In this document: in pieces, positions 9,405 to 22,197 of the stretch
How the letters are laid out: each line of letters begins with the position of its first letter
Numbering within the stretch: the first letter of the stretch is position 1
Assembly: GCA_022376925.1 (NCBI GenBank)
Contig: JAIOJX010000032.1
Coordinates: 99,626,794 to 99,690,793 of the forward strand
Direction: 5' to 3'
Source of the DNA: Tragulus kanchil
Lineage: Eukaryota; Chordata; Mammalia; Artiodactyla; Tragulidae
DNA length: 64,000 nt
Notes under the pieces: generated by a model
Seen by the model: only the letters and a program-made list of their open reading frames with translations
What the model was told of the DNA's origin: nothing
Database searches by the model: none
Position numbers and translations under genes: made by a program

Positions 9405-11796
9405 ATTTCAGTGTGTTTTAAGCCATTTCTAGGACACACACACTGCCCTTGTATTTGTCAATAATTTAGGCTTCCCCGTTCAGCACAACCACACCTTAGC
9501 CACCCAAATATGGCCTTTTATTAGCATACAGCCTCACTCATTAGGCTCCATGCTGAAAACTAATTAGGTCTGAGTCTCATTTGCTGGCAATTATGTCACC
9601 TGTCCCTGGAAGTGCCAGGCTAACCCTTCAACATGCCAAGTTCACAATGAAGAGACTTCCTTCTCATGACTCACATCACGTAGCTTCATTATTTATGTAC
9701 AAGTCGGAGGTGATCTTTGGCCTTTTAAAATTACATTTATTTTTATTGTCTTCTGTAATCCTATCATATTTTCAATTACCCACCCATTCATCTGGAAGCA
9801 GATTTCCCCCCTTTGACAGAAAAAAAACAAGTAATTTTACAAAGTAGCTCACATCTTTCTGTTCCAGTCAGAGAATCTCTTGGTTCAGCATTCTGTCCTC
9901 TGATTTCTCAGAGAATTTAGAGAAGAAAGGTAATTTCTTAGTAACAAAAAGATGCCCACTTTCCTTCCTTCTGTGTCAATTACATACACAGTGACTCAAA
10001 ATAATTTGAAATCATATATTATTATTTTTGCCACAGCTTTGAATAGTAGCAGGAAACAGTCTTTATAGCATAAGTGCTTGAATCAGCTACTTTATTCTTT
10101 CAGGATTACAATTAAATCCCCTACTTCAAATCTAGAAACCCAGTCCCCTCCTGTTTTAGACTGTTATTTTAAAGCTTTTCAATGATTTTTATTCATTTGT
10201 TTGTTTCTCCAATTTATCTACTTATCCAAGGCAACAATAGGGTGGTGAAATGTTCATCCTAAAATATTTTTCAAAGAGAATCAGCATTCTGGTCATTAAT
10301 TAGACAGCCTGTATAAGCTGAGCTAATGGTGAGTCTCCAGTGACTACTTCTCAAGAAAGCAGATACATTCCTTGAACGTTTGAGCACAGCTTGGCCGAGG
10401 TCTGAGAAATCACTGTGGGTGAAGGGAAGTTTGGGAAGTTCTCAGAGGCAGGCAGGTACATTACAACTGAAATGCTGAGGCTACAGTTTTGAAGGAGAAC
10501 TTGAGCAAAACATATCTCCCCCTTGTTCTTTGTTTTATCCTAAGCTCATTGCCAGAGCATAACAGATGCTTCTTGGGTTTCTGTTCGAGATGGAGGGTTG
10601 GAGGGACAGTGGTTCCAAGTGAGCTGCCGTACCACAGTGAACGAGGAACTTGCTTTGCCGATCTGCCCCACTCAGTCATGGATGAAAAATACAGGTCAGA
10701 GCAGGGATACTGGACTCCCAAGGCCGTCAGTGGTAGAGCTGGGCCTAGCACACAGACCTTCTGCCTGACCCGGCCCTGTGCTCTGGCTGCTGGACATGCT
10801 GCCCTCTGTCCTGATATATTGAGTCACGGACCTTGTGCTCAAGTCAGAGTTGATAGAGGATATCTTCATCCATTCATTCTATTTCTTCTACCTTTAGAAT
10901 AAAAAGGGGTGGTGGTGACAATAGTGGAATCGTGAGAGAACACAGTTAGCCAAGCCCACTTTTCACCTGTGGATAAATCCTGCAGGGAGGCAGGAAGCCA
11001 AGGATGCCAGCTGCTCAGAAAAGGGATGTGGAGTCAAAGAATAAGCAGCATCAAAACCAGAGGCAGAAACTGGGTCCCAGCCAGGACAGAAAAGCCATTG
11101 CAAAGTGTCAAATCATAAAGAATTCATTCAGCCCCTCCCGAGGCCTCTACTGTAGGCATAAGAGACATGGTGACTAAAAAGATGCCTTCAGAGAACTCAT
11201 AGTCTACTGAAGGACTCAGAGAAGTGCAATGGGAACTACAGTGTAAGTAGTAAATGCTGGAGCAGAGTGATTTCCATCTTCAGCTACACCTGAGAATCAC
11301 CCAAGAGCTTCTTAAAAAAAAAAAAAAAAGATACTTGGGCTGTACTAAAGCCAACAGAACCTAATTTTTGATGAAGGGAAGTTAACTTGTTATTTGCTAA
11401 ATCTACATGTTTGATTGTAATACATATTGAGGGTTGGCCATGACTTCAAAAGAGGAAAGCCCAGGGTGATATGGGGACCATTATCTCAAACTGGGATGAT
11501 CACAGCCATTGAATAACCTGGGGAGCATCATAAAAATTGATTTTTAAGTGCCCTTAAAGACCTCCTAAGTCAGAATTGCCAGAGACTGGAGACCTGGAAT
11601 CTATCTTTTGGCAAAGCTTCTAAGGTGGTTCAGACGGCCAGTCAGGTGTAGGAATTCAATAGAAATAGAATGTGAACCATAGGTATAATTATATATTCTC
11701 TAGTAGCCACATGGAAAAGGTAAAAAGAAACAGGTACAATTAATTCTAATATTTTGTTTAAGGTAATGCATTCAAAATGTTATTATTTCATTTTGT
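9405..11796. other. Unique non-coding DNA, no gene seen
   Basis: No duplicated block, no clear repeat and no supported exon. Open frames such as 10489-10902 (137 codons, plus) and 10461-10751 (96 codons, minus) overlap each other on opposite strands and show no domain. An A run lies near 11314-11330. Homology to other ruminants would show whether any of it is conserved. Confidence 0.5.
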
Positions 11797-12283
11797 GTAT
11801 GATCAGGCCACTCAGGATGGCTGTTCTTCTGTTCTCTATACCGCCACTGCTTGACCAGTCGCTGCTTCACCTACACCCTACTCACTTGACTGACTTTCCG
11901 TCTTGATCAGAGAGTCTGATCAGTAAAGGCCTACATACTTGCCCTCTGGCCCCAGCTAGTGATTGTTCTAATCTTGAGATCCGAATATCTCCACTAGGGT
12001 GGCTTATCAAAGGAATGGTGAGGGGTTTCCCCTGGTAACTGAGAAACCAATCTAACGTCAGTTCTTCTATAACTAGGAACCTCCCTCCTTAGCAAAGATT
12101 GCTGCCATGTCTTGCCTGCTGTCTGCCATCCACAGTGGAGTGTTGCTCCAGGACCTGTTCACTTCAGACATGTAAGATCCCCAATCTGTTAAACCATTGA
12201 TTTCTCTTTCACTGACTCTGGGCTCTTTTCTAGGTCTTAAGGCTGGGCAGCTACAGAGTTGGGTTGTAGCCCAACATCATGGG
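11797..12283 (+). mobile_element. Possible solo LTR of an endogenous retrovirus-like element
   Basis: The stretch has LTR character: TGATCAGGCCACTCAGGATG at the start, a long pyrimidine/GC-mixed body, CTTCTATAACTAGGAACC as a TATA-like region, then TCTTTCACTGACTCTGGGC and a GGCTGGGCAGCTACAGAG end region finishing in CCCAACA. I see no clean target-site duplication and no internal retroviral genes next to it, so if real it is a solo LTR. Assignment rests on resemblance to ruminant ERV LTRs and is uncertain. Confidence 0.4.
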
Positions 12284-13014
12284 ATTAAAAAACTTGCTTA
12301 TCCTTTACCTTCTTTTTTTTTATGCTAGGTTTTTGAAGTCTGGTGTGTTTTTGACACTTGCTGCTCCAGATCACACTGTCCACTTGCCAAAGGCAGGACT
12401 GTGTGTGCTGCATTTCTGCATCTCCAGTACCTAGTGCCAGGCCCCATCTGGTGGAGGCATTGCTTTGGGACTTGGTCCGAGGTCTCTGCATTCTAACCAA
12501 TGAAACCCCTATGAACTGAAGCACAGAGGCATGGAACAATGTGATGGGGGTTGGGCAAGGGGAAGATGGTATAGAATGGGAGAAGCAAGTTGTGTAGGAA
12601 GTGAGTCTGGGGAGGGAAGCAGGGCCCCATCCCAGAAAGCGAAGGTTTTGCAGGACATCTTAAGGAGTTTTGGGTTTCCTCAGCTGTGACCAGTGGCTCT
12701 CCTCTTCCCTTGGATAGTTTTTTTTTTTTTTTTTTTTTGTCTCATGAGCCTTCCACCAGGCTTTTTTCTCCATTATCATTACAATTTACTAATTTTAGAG
12801 TCATGAGCTAGTCAATGAGCTTTTCAAATTAATAAAGGCCAACTTACAGTCTTTCAGGTTATTTTGAAATTTTAAACCTTTATACATTATCAATTCAAAA
12901 CCATAGTTTGAATTAAAAAAAAAAAAAAAAGATGACTAGACAAAACTTTATTTTTCCCTGTATTGTTCATTCGGTTAATCAGTGTGTACAAACTGCACCT
13001 ACACTCCTTTGTTC
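12284..13014. other. Unique DNA with homopolymer runs
   Basis: Contains a run of about 20 T (12719-12738) and a run of about 17 A near 12915-12931. These may be retroposon tails, but I cannot identify their bodies. An 84-codon minus frame (12285-12539) has no recognisable domain. Confidence 0.45.
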
Positions 13015-13330
13015 CCTTAAAGGTGTCTGCGTCCTAATGCCCAGGGTCTGTGAATATGTTATGTGATGTGGCCAAGGGGAAATAAGGTTCTAGATGGAAT
13101 TAAGTTTGCTTTTGTGCTAACTCTGAGATGAGAAAATTATACTGGACTAGCAGTGGGCCTAATATAATCACAAGGGGCTCTAGAAGTGCCAGAGGGAGGC
13201 AGAAGTGGGAGAACAAGAGAGATGACAACACGTGAAGGACTTGACTGGGCCTTGTTGGCTGTGAAATGGACCACCAAGCTTTAAACAAAGTAAATGTAAA
13301 GGACGTGCACTTCACTCAGTCATCTTCTTT
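13015..13330 (+). repeat. MLT1-type MaLR LTR fragment
   Basis: Follows MLT1 order: GTGTCTGCGTCCTAATGCCC, TGTGAATATGTTATGTGAT, GGCCAAGGGGAAATAAGG, GGGCCTAATATAATCACAAG, AGAGGGAGGCAGAAGTGGG. Diverged and non-coding. An old eutherian LTR. Confidence 0.75.
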
Positions 13331-14286
13331 ATTTCTGTGAGATCAGAGCTCCAGGACCTCCAGGATGTGATAGGAGGTTTATCGGTTTGTTGAGACATGC
13401 CTTTGGGCAGGGTGACTAAGTGGGCCTCTTTTTGTTTGGAACCAGAGCAGTAATTAGGGGAGACTTTGCTGACTCTGAGAATCTGGTGAGCATATGCCTT
13501 TGCTGTTTAATTTCAACTTCAGATTTTGTCAGGGTCCTTAGAAGCCTCACTGTGGGCACATTAGATACATTTCAAGACAATAATAAAATGGATTTGAATT
13601 ATCCCATCTGTTAGAATCCTTTCACAGAAATCTGTCCTGCTTTCTTGGCACTAGCAGACTGATCAAGTTTGTTATGGGATTTGTCACTGGCTGCCATCAA
13701 GTTCAGAGACCAACTGTTCCCATCCGGGGTCTTGATGATGTATTTTGTAGTGTAGTGGCACGTGGAACAATTGCAAGGCTGAAGTGCAACAGGGGAGATT
13801 AAAGTAAAACTCACAGTCTAGAGAGGTGCTGATACTTAATGGTCAAATGTGGACTGGCCCGGCCGTTTGCCAAGGGAAGTCTGGCCTAAAAGGCAAACTG
13901 CAGAGCTGATGAGGCCTTTACTGAACTGCAGGATGCCAAGTCATGCTGCAGAAGATCCCAGAGACATTTTGGTAGTATCTGAGGGGAGTCAAGGATAGCT
14001 TGAGTTTTCTCACTCCTAAGTCACGTCAGGCAGACACCATTTTATGAGTTTTATTTTTTGGATTTCATTGTAAGATTGCACTTAAAATTAATAAAGGCCT
14101 CCATTTCACCCTCAAAAACATAAAAAAGAAAAAACAAAACGATATACTATGTGGACAACAGAGAGTATTATGCCTGAGAGCCATCCCCAAGAATGTCCAA
14201 GAATGTATAATGATAGAATCCCATTAAGATAACAGATTCTGCAATGGTTACTTCAGGCAACTAGGTAGGAGGCACTGGAGATCTTG
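13331..14286. other. Unique non-coding DNA, no gene seen
   Basis: No duplicated block and no clear repeat. Minus frame 13611-13814 (67 codons) has a CNCSTCHY-like cysteine cluster, but it is short, starts and stops arbitrarily and matches nothing I know. Confidence 0.45.
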
Positions 14287-15150
14287 AATATTCATTCATT
14301 CCACAGATGGTTATTTTTCACCACTTATGACTTACATACAATGCTAGGCACTGGGAATATAGCTATGAATAAAGTAGCTGTGTTCCTTGCCCTCGTGTTA
14401 TTTATTTTAGGGAATACAGACAATAAACATGAACATAAATAAATACAATTATCATGGCTTGAGGTTGGAAAATTAATGTGGTGACAGAAATAAAGGGGGA
14501 GAAATGCTACTTTTTGGTTCAAGGGTAAGGAATCTGCCTGCCATTGCAGGAGATGTGGGTTTGATCACTGGGTCAGAAAGTTCCTCTGAAGAAGGAAGTG
14601 AAAACCCACTCCAATATTCTTGCCTGGAGAATCCGATGGACAGAGGAGCTTGGCAGGCTATAGTCCATGGGGTTTCAAAGACTTGGACATGACTTAGCAA
14701 CTAAACAACAACAAGTGCTAATTTAGAAAGGATGGTTGGAAAGTCTTCACTTAGTGCCCCTCAGCTGAACCCTAAAGCATATGATAAGCCAGCCAGGCAA
14801 AGAGCTTGGGAAACAGCATTCCAGGCTGTTAGAGAAATAGAACTGAGTGAGGTCTGAACAGAGCATTTGTATAAGATGAGTTGGAGCATAGAGAGGAGGC
14901 AGATCGTACAAGACCTCACAGGGCAAGGTTTTCTATAAATACAATGAGAAGTCTGGGGAAGGGGGAGTGAGGTTCTTTCATTTACATTTTTCAAAAACTG
15001 TTTCTTTCACCAGATGGCATTGGGAGGAAGTAAGGGCAAACAGAGCCCTTTTCCTAGAGACTGGTGTAGGCAGGTTACCAGGGCAGAGACTTTGGAAACG
15101 AGGAGCACAAGAGTTCAATTTTCAGAACCAAATGGAGCACAAGGAAAGTC
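14287..15150 (-). repeat. L2-type LINE (reverse), interrupted by Bov-tA
   Basis: Complement of L2: ATTCATTCATTCCACAGA, ATGCTAGGCACTGGGAATAT, GTGTTCCTTGCCCTCGTG, ACAGACAATAAACATGAAC. After the SINE at 14512-14714 it continues with GCATTCCAGGCTGTTAGAG and CAAGACCTCACAGGGCAAGG. The last part is repeated at 15815-16228 by pair 5. Confidence 0.65.
14512..14714 (+). mobile_element. Bov-tA SINE in L2
   Basis: Head is worn (TTTTTGGTTCAAGGGTAAGG), then AATCTGCCTGCCATTGCAGG, CCCACTCCAATATTCTTGCC, GATGGACAGAGGAGCTTGGC and a CTAAACAACAACAAG tail. Confidence 0.88.
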
Positions 15151-16894
15151 TGCAGTAGGGTGAGCCCTCCATCATAAGTCAGGGGGTTGATGCCCAGGGT
15201 CAGATATGGCTGAAACCCCATCAGACCCCTACCTCAGGGGAGAATTGGTCCCACAGCCTGGAACAGGGCTGAGCTGAGGTCAACTGATTTGTAGCTCTTG
15301 GAGAGAGGAGGTCTGCAGAGTGTGCTGGAGGCCAGCCAGCATTTGGAACCAAGTGCTGCAACGAGCTTTAATCCACCTGGAGAGTGACTCCATACTGGCA
15401 GCCAACACAGACTCACATCACATCCACTTTCCCCACAAATTGCATCCACATTTTTGCAATTTGGTGTGTATTGATTTTCTCCGAAGGACCTCTTGTTGAG
15501 TTATTTAACTGCCACCATTGCAAAGGGCAGCAAGTAATTTTCAGAACAGACCCACTTCTTCTGAGAACTCCAATCCAGACCAGTCCTATAATTTCATTTC
15601 AGAGCACTCCTGGGTGATTATATTATCCAAATCTGGATGGTACTGCCGAATGAATGGTTCAACCATGAGGATAGAGATAACTGTCCATCTTCATCTCCAT
15701 CTCAAAATAATTCTTTAAGTGGGAGTGAAGGCACAATGGAGATGTCCCTGGGAGACAAAGAGATAATGACGGAAACATTCTTTATGGTTCCACTTTAGGT
15801 AAAGATGAGCTGGCTGGAAAGTCTTCACTTAGTGCCCCTCAGCTGAACCCTAAAGCATATGATAAGCCAGCCAGGCAAAGAGCTTGGGAAACAGCATTCC
15901 AGGCTGTTAGAGAAATAGAACTGAGTGAGGTCTGAACAGAGCATTTGTATAAGATGAGTTGGAGCATAGAGAGGAGGCAGATCGTACAAGACCTCACAGG
16001 GCAAGGTTTTCTATAAATACAATGAGAAGTCTGGGGAAGGGGGAGTGAGGTTCTTTCATTTACATTTTTCAAAAACTGTTTCTTTCACCAGATGGCATTG
16101 GGAGGAAGTAAGGGCAAACAGAGCCCTTTTCCTAGAGACTGGTGTAGGCAGGTTACCAGGGCAGAGACTTTGGAAACGAGGAGCACAAGAGTTCAATTTT
16201 CAGAACCAAATGGAGCACAAGGAAAGTCTGCAGTAGGGTGAGCCCTCCATCATAAGTCAGGGGGTTGATGCCCAGGGTCAGATATGGCTGAAACCCCATC
16301 AGACCCCTACCTCAGGGGAGAATTGGTCCCACAGCCTGGAACAGGGCTGAGCTGAGGTCAACTGATTTGTAGCTCTTGGAGAGAGGAGTCTGCAGAGTGT
16401 GCTGGAGGCCAGCCAGCATTTGGAACCAAGTGCTGCAACGAGCTTTAATCCACCTGGAGAGTGACTCCATACTGGCAGCCAACACAGACTCACATCACAT
16501 CCACTTTCCCCACAAATTGCATCCACATTTTTGCAATTTGGTGTGTATTGATTTTCTCCGAAGGACCTCTTGTTGAGTTATTTAACTGCCACCATTGCAA
16601 AGGGCAGCAAGTAATTTTCAGAACAGACCCACTTCTTCTGAGAACTCCAATCCAGACCAGTCCTATAATTTCATTTCAGAGCACTCCTGGGTGATTATAT
16701 TATCCAAATCTGGATGGTACTGCCGAATGAATGGTTCAACCATGAGGATAGAGATAACTGTCCATCTTCATCTCCATCTCAAAATAATTCTTTAAGTGGG
16801 AGTGAAGGCACAATGGAGATGTCCCTGGGAGACAAAGAGATAATGACGGAAACATTCTTTATGGTTCCACTTTAGGTAAAGATGAGCTGGCTGG
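14737..16894. repeat. Tandem duplicate pair 5 (unit 1077-1078 bp)
   Basis: Positions 14737-15814 recur at 15815-16894. The right copy lacks one G of GAGGAGG near 16388. The junction lies in a short shared CTGG. The unit is mainly reverse L2 and unclassified DNA. Confidence 0.9.
15151..15814. other. Unclassified non-coding DNA
   Basis: Mixed sequence, no gene seen. The short open frames on both strands (for example 15234-15449 and 15384-15617) overlap and carry no domain. It recurs at 16229-16894. Confidence 0.45.
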
Positions 16895-17424
16895 TCTCCT
16901 CAATATTTTCAATGCAGTTGGCTTCTCTGATTTTATGTGGGTATTCCTCAGATATTTTGACATTGCTCAAAGGGTTCGTGTAAAGCCTTAGACTCTTTTC
17001 TGGAAATTGCATTTGATCTAGTGCTGTTTTAAGAAAATAATCCTTTCTTATCTCCATCTATCTTATAGATGGAGATAAGAAATCTCCAGCATAATACCAT
17101 CTATAAAATCATATTCACCAAAGGATATACTGTGATTCCTATTCTCTCTTTTTTACTGTATATGCGTTCTTTTTCACTTTTGCTGCCAGGAAGCCGGAAT
17201 ATAGATATAGAGTTCAATATTTTTAGGTTTAATCATAGTTGTCATATGATCCTAATGTTTGTATATATATATAGGTGCACACACACACACACACACATAT
17301 ATAATTTTATTTTTTTTCTGAATTTGCTATTTCTGTTATCTATTTATATTCACATATTCCTGGCCCTAATTATTTACCTCATTCTGCTTAATTTATTTCA
17401 TTGTAAATATTTTAAGTCATCCAA
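16895..17424. other. AT-rich DNA with TA/CA microsatellite
   Basis: A (TA)n tract (17261-17273) is followed by (CA)n (17277-17297). A 125-codon frame (17069-17446) translates the repeat as alternating T and H residues and long hydrophobic stretches, typical of AT-rich non-coding DNA. Confidence 0.6.
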
Positions 17425-17774
17425 AAATTTTTTTGTAAAGCAATAAGATGTAAAAAAAATAATGAAACTCTCCTGTTTTCATTCAGAATATCTTGTGAAG
17501 GTTTCATAAGAACATAAGTTCTATATAAGAATCCACAGATCCCACATGAGAAGCATACTCAATGCTGAGGTTTCCACACAAAGGGGGAAATCTGACTTTT
17601 CAAATATGATTGGAGCAAAAGGGCTATAATGTGGATTGATCAGAGCATTGGGAGTACCACGTCAACAAGATATGACCATATTAGGAGGGATAGAGAGTGT
17701 GGTGATATAAGTCATTATATCATAGGCCTTTGGAAACTTTACTAAGTGAAAGCATTTTGATACCATGAAAGAGA

Positions 17775-18005
17775 TCTCTGGAGCTAGAAAGTCTGGGTTA
17801 GAATGTCAGCTGCCTCCCTTTTGAACTATATATACATTTTGGCATGTTATTGGACATCCTAGAGTCTCAGTTTTCTTATCTGTCAAAGGGGATAATGGTA
17901 GATATTGCCCAATGCTGTTGTTATGAAGACAGAATGAGTTAATACACATAAGGAAACAACACTAAGTGGTATAAACACTCAGTAAATCTTTACTGCTGTT
18001 ACTAT
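17775..18005 (+). repeat. MIR SINE
   Basis: Nearly complete: GAAAGTCTGGGTTAGAATG, GGCATGTTATTGGACATCC, AGTCTCAGTTTTCTTATCTG, GGGGATAATGGTAGATATTG, AATGAGTTAATACACATAAG, CTCAGTAAATCTTTACTGC. The second copy is at 18880-19110. Confidence 0.85.
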
Positions 18006-18098
18006 GGCGATTAGTCTCTTGCTTGGTAGTATACACTTTATTCTACTCCCACCATTATAGGAAAATGACATTTTTATTCCCCCATTAAAAATGTCTCA

Positions 18099-18371
18099 GG
18101 GCTTCCCTGGTGGTCCAGTGGGTAAAGAGTCCACCTTGCAGTGCAAGGGATCCCTGGCCCGGGAAGATCCCACACGCCGTGGAGCGGTTGGACCAGTGTG
18201 TCCAATTACAAGCCAGCACTCTGGAACGCATGTGCCCAGAGCCAGGGCTCTGCAACAAAAGAGGCTACTGCAATGGGAGGCTCACTCAGGCCAAAGAACA
18301 AAGATGGATGAAAATAAATAAATGAAAGACTAATAAAAAATGCCAAAAATTAACAACAACAACAACAAAAA
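18099..18371 (+). mobile_element. tRNA-derived SINE of the young ruminant family (older member)
   Basis: GGGCTTCCCTGGTGGTCCAG head, GCAGTGCAAGGGATCCCTGG, TGTCCAATTACAAGCCAGC, GCATGTGCCCAGAGCCAGGG, GGCCAAAGAACAAAGATGG and an A-rich tail with ACAACAACAACAAC. Same family as 51568-51903 but diverged and lacking its distal C-rich segment. Confidence 0.85.
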
Positions 18372-19203
18372 ATGAGTCTTAGACTAAGTGAGTTGCCCAA
18401 GTGCCAGAACCAGGTCCTTGGAGTCCAGCATGAATCTGTTTGACTTGAAAGACCATACTGCTCCCCATTTGATACACTGAACACATTCAACGTGATGGAG
18501 TCCACTGAAAACTCTTAGAGATGTTGGTTAAAATTTTTGTAAAACAATAAGATGTAAAAAAAATAATGAAACTCTCCTGTTTTCATTCAGAATATCTTGT
18601 GAAGGTTTCATAAGAACATAAGTTCTATATAAGAATCCACAGATCCCACATGAGAAGCATACTCAATGCTGAGGTTTCCACACAAAGGGGGAAATCTGAC
18701 TTTTCAAATATGATTGGAGCAAAAGGGCTATAATGTGGATTGATCAGAGCATTGGGAGTACCACGTCAACAAGATATGACCATATTAGGAGGGATAGAGA
18801 GTGTGGTGATATAAGTCATTATATCATAGGCCTTTGGAAACTTTACTAAGTGAAAGCATTTTGATACCATGAAAGAGATCTCTGGAGCTAGAAAGTCTGG
18901 GTTAGAATGTCAGCTGCCTCCCTTTTGAACTATATATACATTTTTGGCATGTTATTGGACATCCTAGAGTCTCAGTTTTCTTATCTGTCAAAGGGGATAA
19001 TGGTAGATATTGCCCAATGCTGTTGTTATGAAGACAGAATGAGTTAATACACATAAGGAAACAACACTAAGTGGTATAAACACTCAGTAAATCTTTACTG
19101 CTGTTACTATGGCGATTAGTCTCTTGCTTGGTAGTATACACTTTATTCTACTCCCACCATTATAGGAAAATGACATTTTTATTCCCCCATTAAAAATGTC
19201 TCA

Positions 19204-19477
19204 GGGCTTCCCTGGTGGTCCAGTGGGTAAAGAGTCCACCTTGCAGTGCAAGGGATCCCTGGCCCGGGAAGATCCCACACGCCGTGGAGCGGTTGGACCA
19301 GTGTGTCCAATTACAAGCCAGCACTCTGGAACGCATGTGCCCAGAGCCAGGGCTCTGCAACAAAAGAGGCTACTGCAATGGGAGGCTCACTCAGGCCAAA
19401 GAACAAAGATGGATGAAAATAAATAAATGAAAGACTAATAAAAAATGCCAAAAATTAACAACAACAACAACAAAAAA
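19204..19477 (+). mobile_element. tRNA-derived SINE (second copy)
   Basis: Copy of 18099-18371 in duplicate pair 6. Confidence 0.85.
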
Positions 19478-19635
19478 TGAGTCTTAGACTAAGTGAGTTG
19501 CCCAAGTGCCAGAACCAGGTCCTTGGAGTCCAGCATGAATCTGTTTGACTTGAAAGACCATACTGCTCCCCATTTGATACACTGAACACATTCAACGTGA
19601 TGGAGTCCACTGAAAAACTCTTAGAGATGTTGGTT

Positions 19636-21702
19636 GCAAACTGGATGGAAGCAAGTTTTCATAGTGATTCATTCACTGGAAAATTAGCTATGAGGGGATC
19701 AGTCATACTGCAAAGATAAGACTCCTTGCAGTCTCTGTCCTCAGGTAACTTCTAGACTAATAGAAAGAATGAATAAATCAAAAGAGAGTACATTGTGGAA
19801 AATGTCAGATCAAGGTACATACGATGACATAAGAGAATAAAGGGACAGAGCGTCTGATCCAGCTTCCTGGAATTGAATCCAGAAGATGACTATTAGTCCC
19901 AGGCACTTTCCACCACCCCACCAGCCCTTCATTAGAGATCACAGAACAGTAATTCTGCCCCTTTAAGAATCTCCACCTCATTATCATTATCCCCGCTCCT
20001 CTCTTACCCTTCCTTAACCTAGCAAAGCAAACCTAACTGCTGAAGGGTAATGTTACCTGGACCTCCACTGACATGCAGATTAAACCCTAATTTTTTAGGA
20101 ATTTTGCAAGCTTGTTGTGAAACAGCCATTATTAAAAACTAAGTTAGGTGGACTTACATTTAAATAGATCATCTTGAAAACAAAGATAACTAATATGCAA
20201 AGCATATCACTTCTTTGTTATTTGACTGTACTTTACAACTATGAACTTGAGGTTACTTATGTCAATTATATGCATCTGGTGGAAAAGTCATAGCACGGGG
20301 AGCTTCTCAGAGCCCTTCCTAACACCACATTTGCCATGTCACATTAGTAGCTTGGAACCAGCCATGGTAGGATTTTGGATTGGTACAATGCAGGAATAAG
20401 AAAATGCTACAGATCAGAGCCAGTTAAGCATCTGCCTCTGTGTCACTGGTGGTCAACACACCTTTTCCTCCCTGCCCCCCACTTTCTTTAACAGTGATTT
20501 CATTTCTTCCCCTTCACTATGCCCACATCAGTCCCCTGATTGATCTATACTTTCATATTTCAGCTTTCTTATTTCCCTCAGGACATCGCTCCTTCCTCAC
20601 ACAGAATTTCTTCTGGCCTACAATATTTTCTACCTTGCCTTGGAAGTTGATATGCTGATGGATAAACTTCCTTTGATGTCAGGAAGTCTACTATCACCTA
20701 ACTGACTACTAGGCAGTATTGCTGACTGTGCATCGTGATGTGGGCATCTAGTGATAGTGGTCATCTAGAGAAAGCTCCGCTGGTCATCAACACACAGTGG
20801 GAGCCTAGACTTAAGCCTGGACCTCAGGTCTCTGCCTTTGCTGTGTCCTGTTACCAAGATACTCTCCAGGGCACTCATTAGTGTTTTTTTGATGCCTTCC
20901 TTGATTTATTTAATTGGATTGCAGCACACCCTAAACATTTGAAAAGAATTCAAGCACAAGTTGCCAAGCCCTCTCTTAATGAACGTTCTGTATGACATTA
21001 TTTGCCAAGAAAATCATTCCTTTGATAGAAATCAGGAGGTTGAATGAAGAAATCAAGACACCTATTTTTCTCTTGCTCTTCACAATATAACTATTTGTTT
21101 CCAGAAGTAGTATTTCTGTCTCTCTCCTTCCAGTCATGGTGGACACTTTGCCTAAGCATAAATGAAGTTAGCTGAATGGCTCTTCACTTATGTCATTCAT
21201 ATAATTTCTTACCACTGCATTCTATCATGTGTTAATGAGCGCAAGATCCTTGAGTTCTTTTATCAGCTAAATTCTTAAATCCTTTCTCCCAAGTGTGCAG
21301 ATGGCATGTATTCTGTCCATAAAATCTATATTGGTTCATGTGCCCAAAGTGATGACAGGCAGCGTGGATCCTGGAGGGAACTGGTCCCCTGCATGTCACT
21401 GTTTACATAAGGCAGCATAGAGAGGAAAAAAGAACACAGACCATTAATCTCTTTCTTTACACAAAAGAAAGCTGAGACCTGGAAAGGTTGATATAGCAAA
21501 GGTTGCACAGTGAGTTATTTTTAAAGTGAATTTTAATAGTGATATCTTTAGCCTTGTAGCCCTCAACATTGTGTTGTTTTGCTAGCAATTTGTGCCATAA
21601 TATTTGTACATACCTACTATTATCTACATCTCAGGGCATAGCATCATAAATTTATTCTGGATTATCTACTAATTGATGTATGATTTAATGATATAAGGGG
21701 CT
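19636..21702. other. Unique non-coding DNA, no gene seen
   Basis: No duplication, no clear transposon. Possible weak L2-like stretch near 20440-20660 (CCTGCCCCCCACTTTC, GATTGATCTATACTTTCA). Short open frames only. Confidence 0.45.
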
Positions 21703-21770
21703 GTGTTAGTTACTTATTGCTTCCTAGCAGCTAACAAAGTTCATGGTATAAAATAGATGTTCTGTACACT
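21703..21770 (-). repeat. MLT1/MaLR LTR end (reverse fragment)
   Basis: GGCTGTGTTAGTTACTTATT, GCTTCCTAGCAGCTAACAAA matches the complement of the MaLR 3' end (tgttagttttctattgctgctgtaacaaa). Very short. Confidence 0.5.
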
Positions 21771-21805
21771 CAGATGTCTAATAAGCACTTAGTGTGTATT
21801 GCATT

Positions 21806-22016
21806 AGGTTTCCCAGGTGACACAGTGGTAAAGAATCCACCTGTCAGTGCAGGAGACACGGGTTCCATCCCAGGGTCCAGAAGACCCCCTGGAGTAGGAA
21901 ATGGCAACCCAGAATTCTTGCCTATAAAATTCCATGGACAAAGGAGCCTGGCAGGCTCTAGTCCACGGGGCTGCAAAAAGTCAGACATGATTGAGTGTGC
22001 TGCACACAGCACAGCC
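21806..22016 (+). mobile_element. Bov-tA SINE
   Basis: AGGTTTCCCAGGTGACACAG head, AAAGAATCCACCTGTCAGTG, CCCCTGGAGTAGGAAATGGC, CATGGACAAAGGAGCCTGGC and a GCTGCACACAGCACAGC end. Confidence 0.9.
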
Positions 22017-22074
22017 TCAAATGAGTAGATAGCTGTGCATCTGTTTCCCAGCAAAAGGCATGAGGATATGTAGC

Positions 22075-22197
22075 TGTTGCTGTTTAGTCACTAAGTTGTG
22101 TCTGACTCTTTGGGACCCTATGGGCTTCCAGGCTTCTCTGTCCATGGGATTTTCCAGGCAAGAATACTAGAGTGGATTGCCATTTCTTTCTCTAGAG
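22075..22197 (-). mobile_element. Bov-tA 3' half (reverse, truncated)
   Basis: Complement reads GTTTAGTCACTAAGTTGTG, CCATGGGATTTTCCAGGCAA, AGAGTGGATTGCCATTTC. It stops before the tRNA head, as in 5'-truncated insertions. Confidence 0.8.

Larger units (their letters stand above)
17425..19635. repeat. Tandem duplicate pair 6 (unit 1105 bp)
   Basis: Positions 17425-18529 recur at 18530-19635. Differences are single-base homopolymer changes, such as one extra T near 18943 and one extra A near 19616. A MIR and a tRNA SINE are carried along in both copies. Confidence 0.9.

Noticed and set aside
10489..10902. 137-codon plus-strand frame in unduplicated DNA
   Set aside because: No recognisable domain, a 96-codon frame opposes it, and no splice or promoter context supports a gene.
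17069..17446. 125-codon hydrophobic frame as a membrane protein
   Set aside because: Produced by AT-rich DNA and a CA/TA microsatellite.
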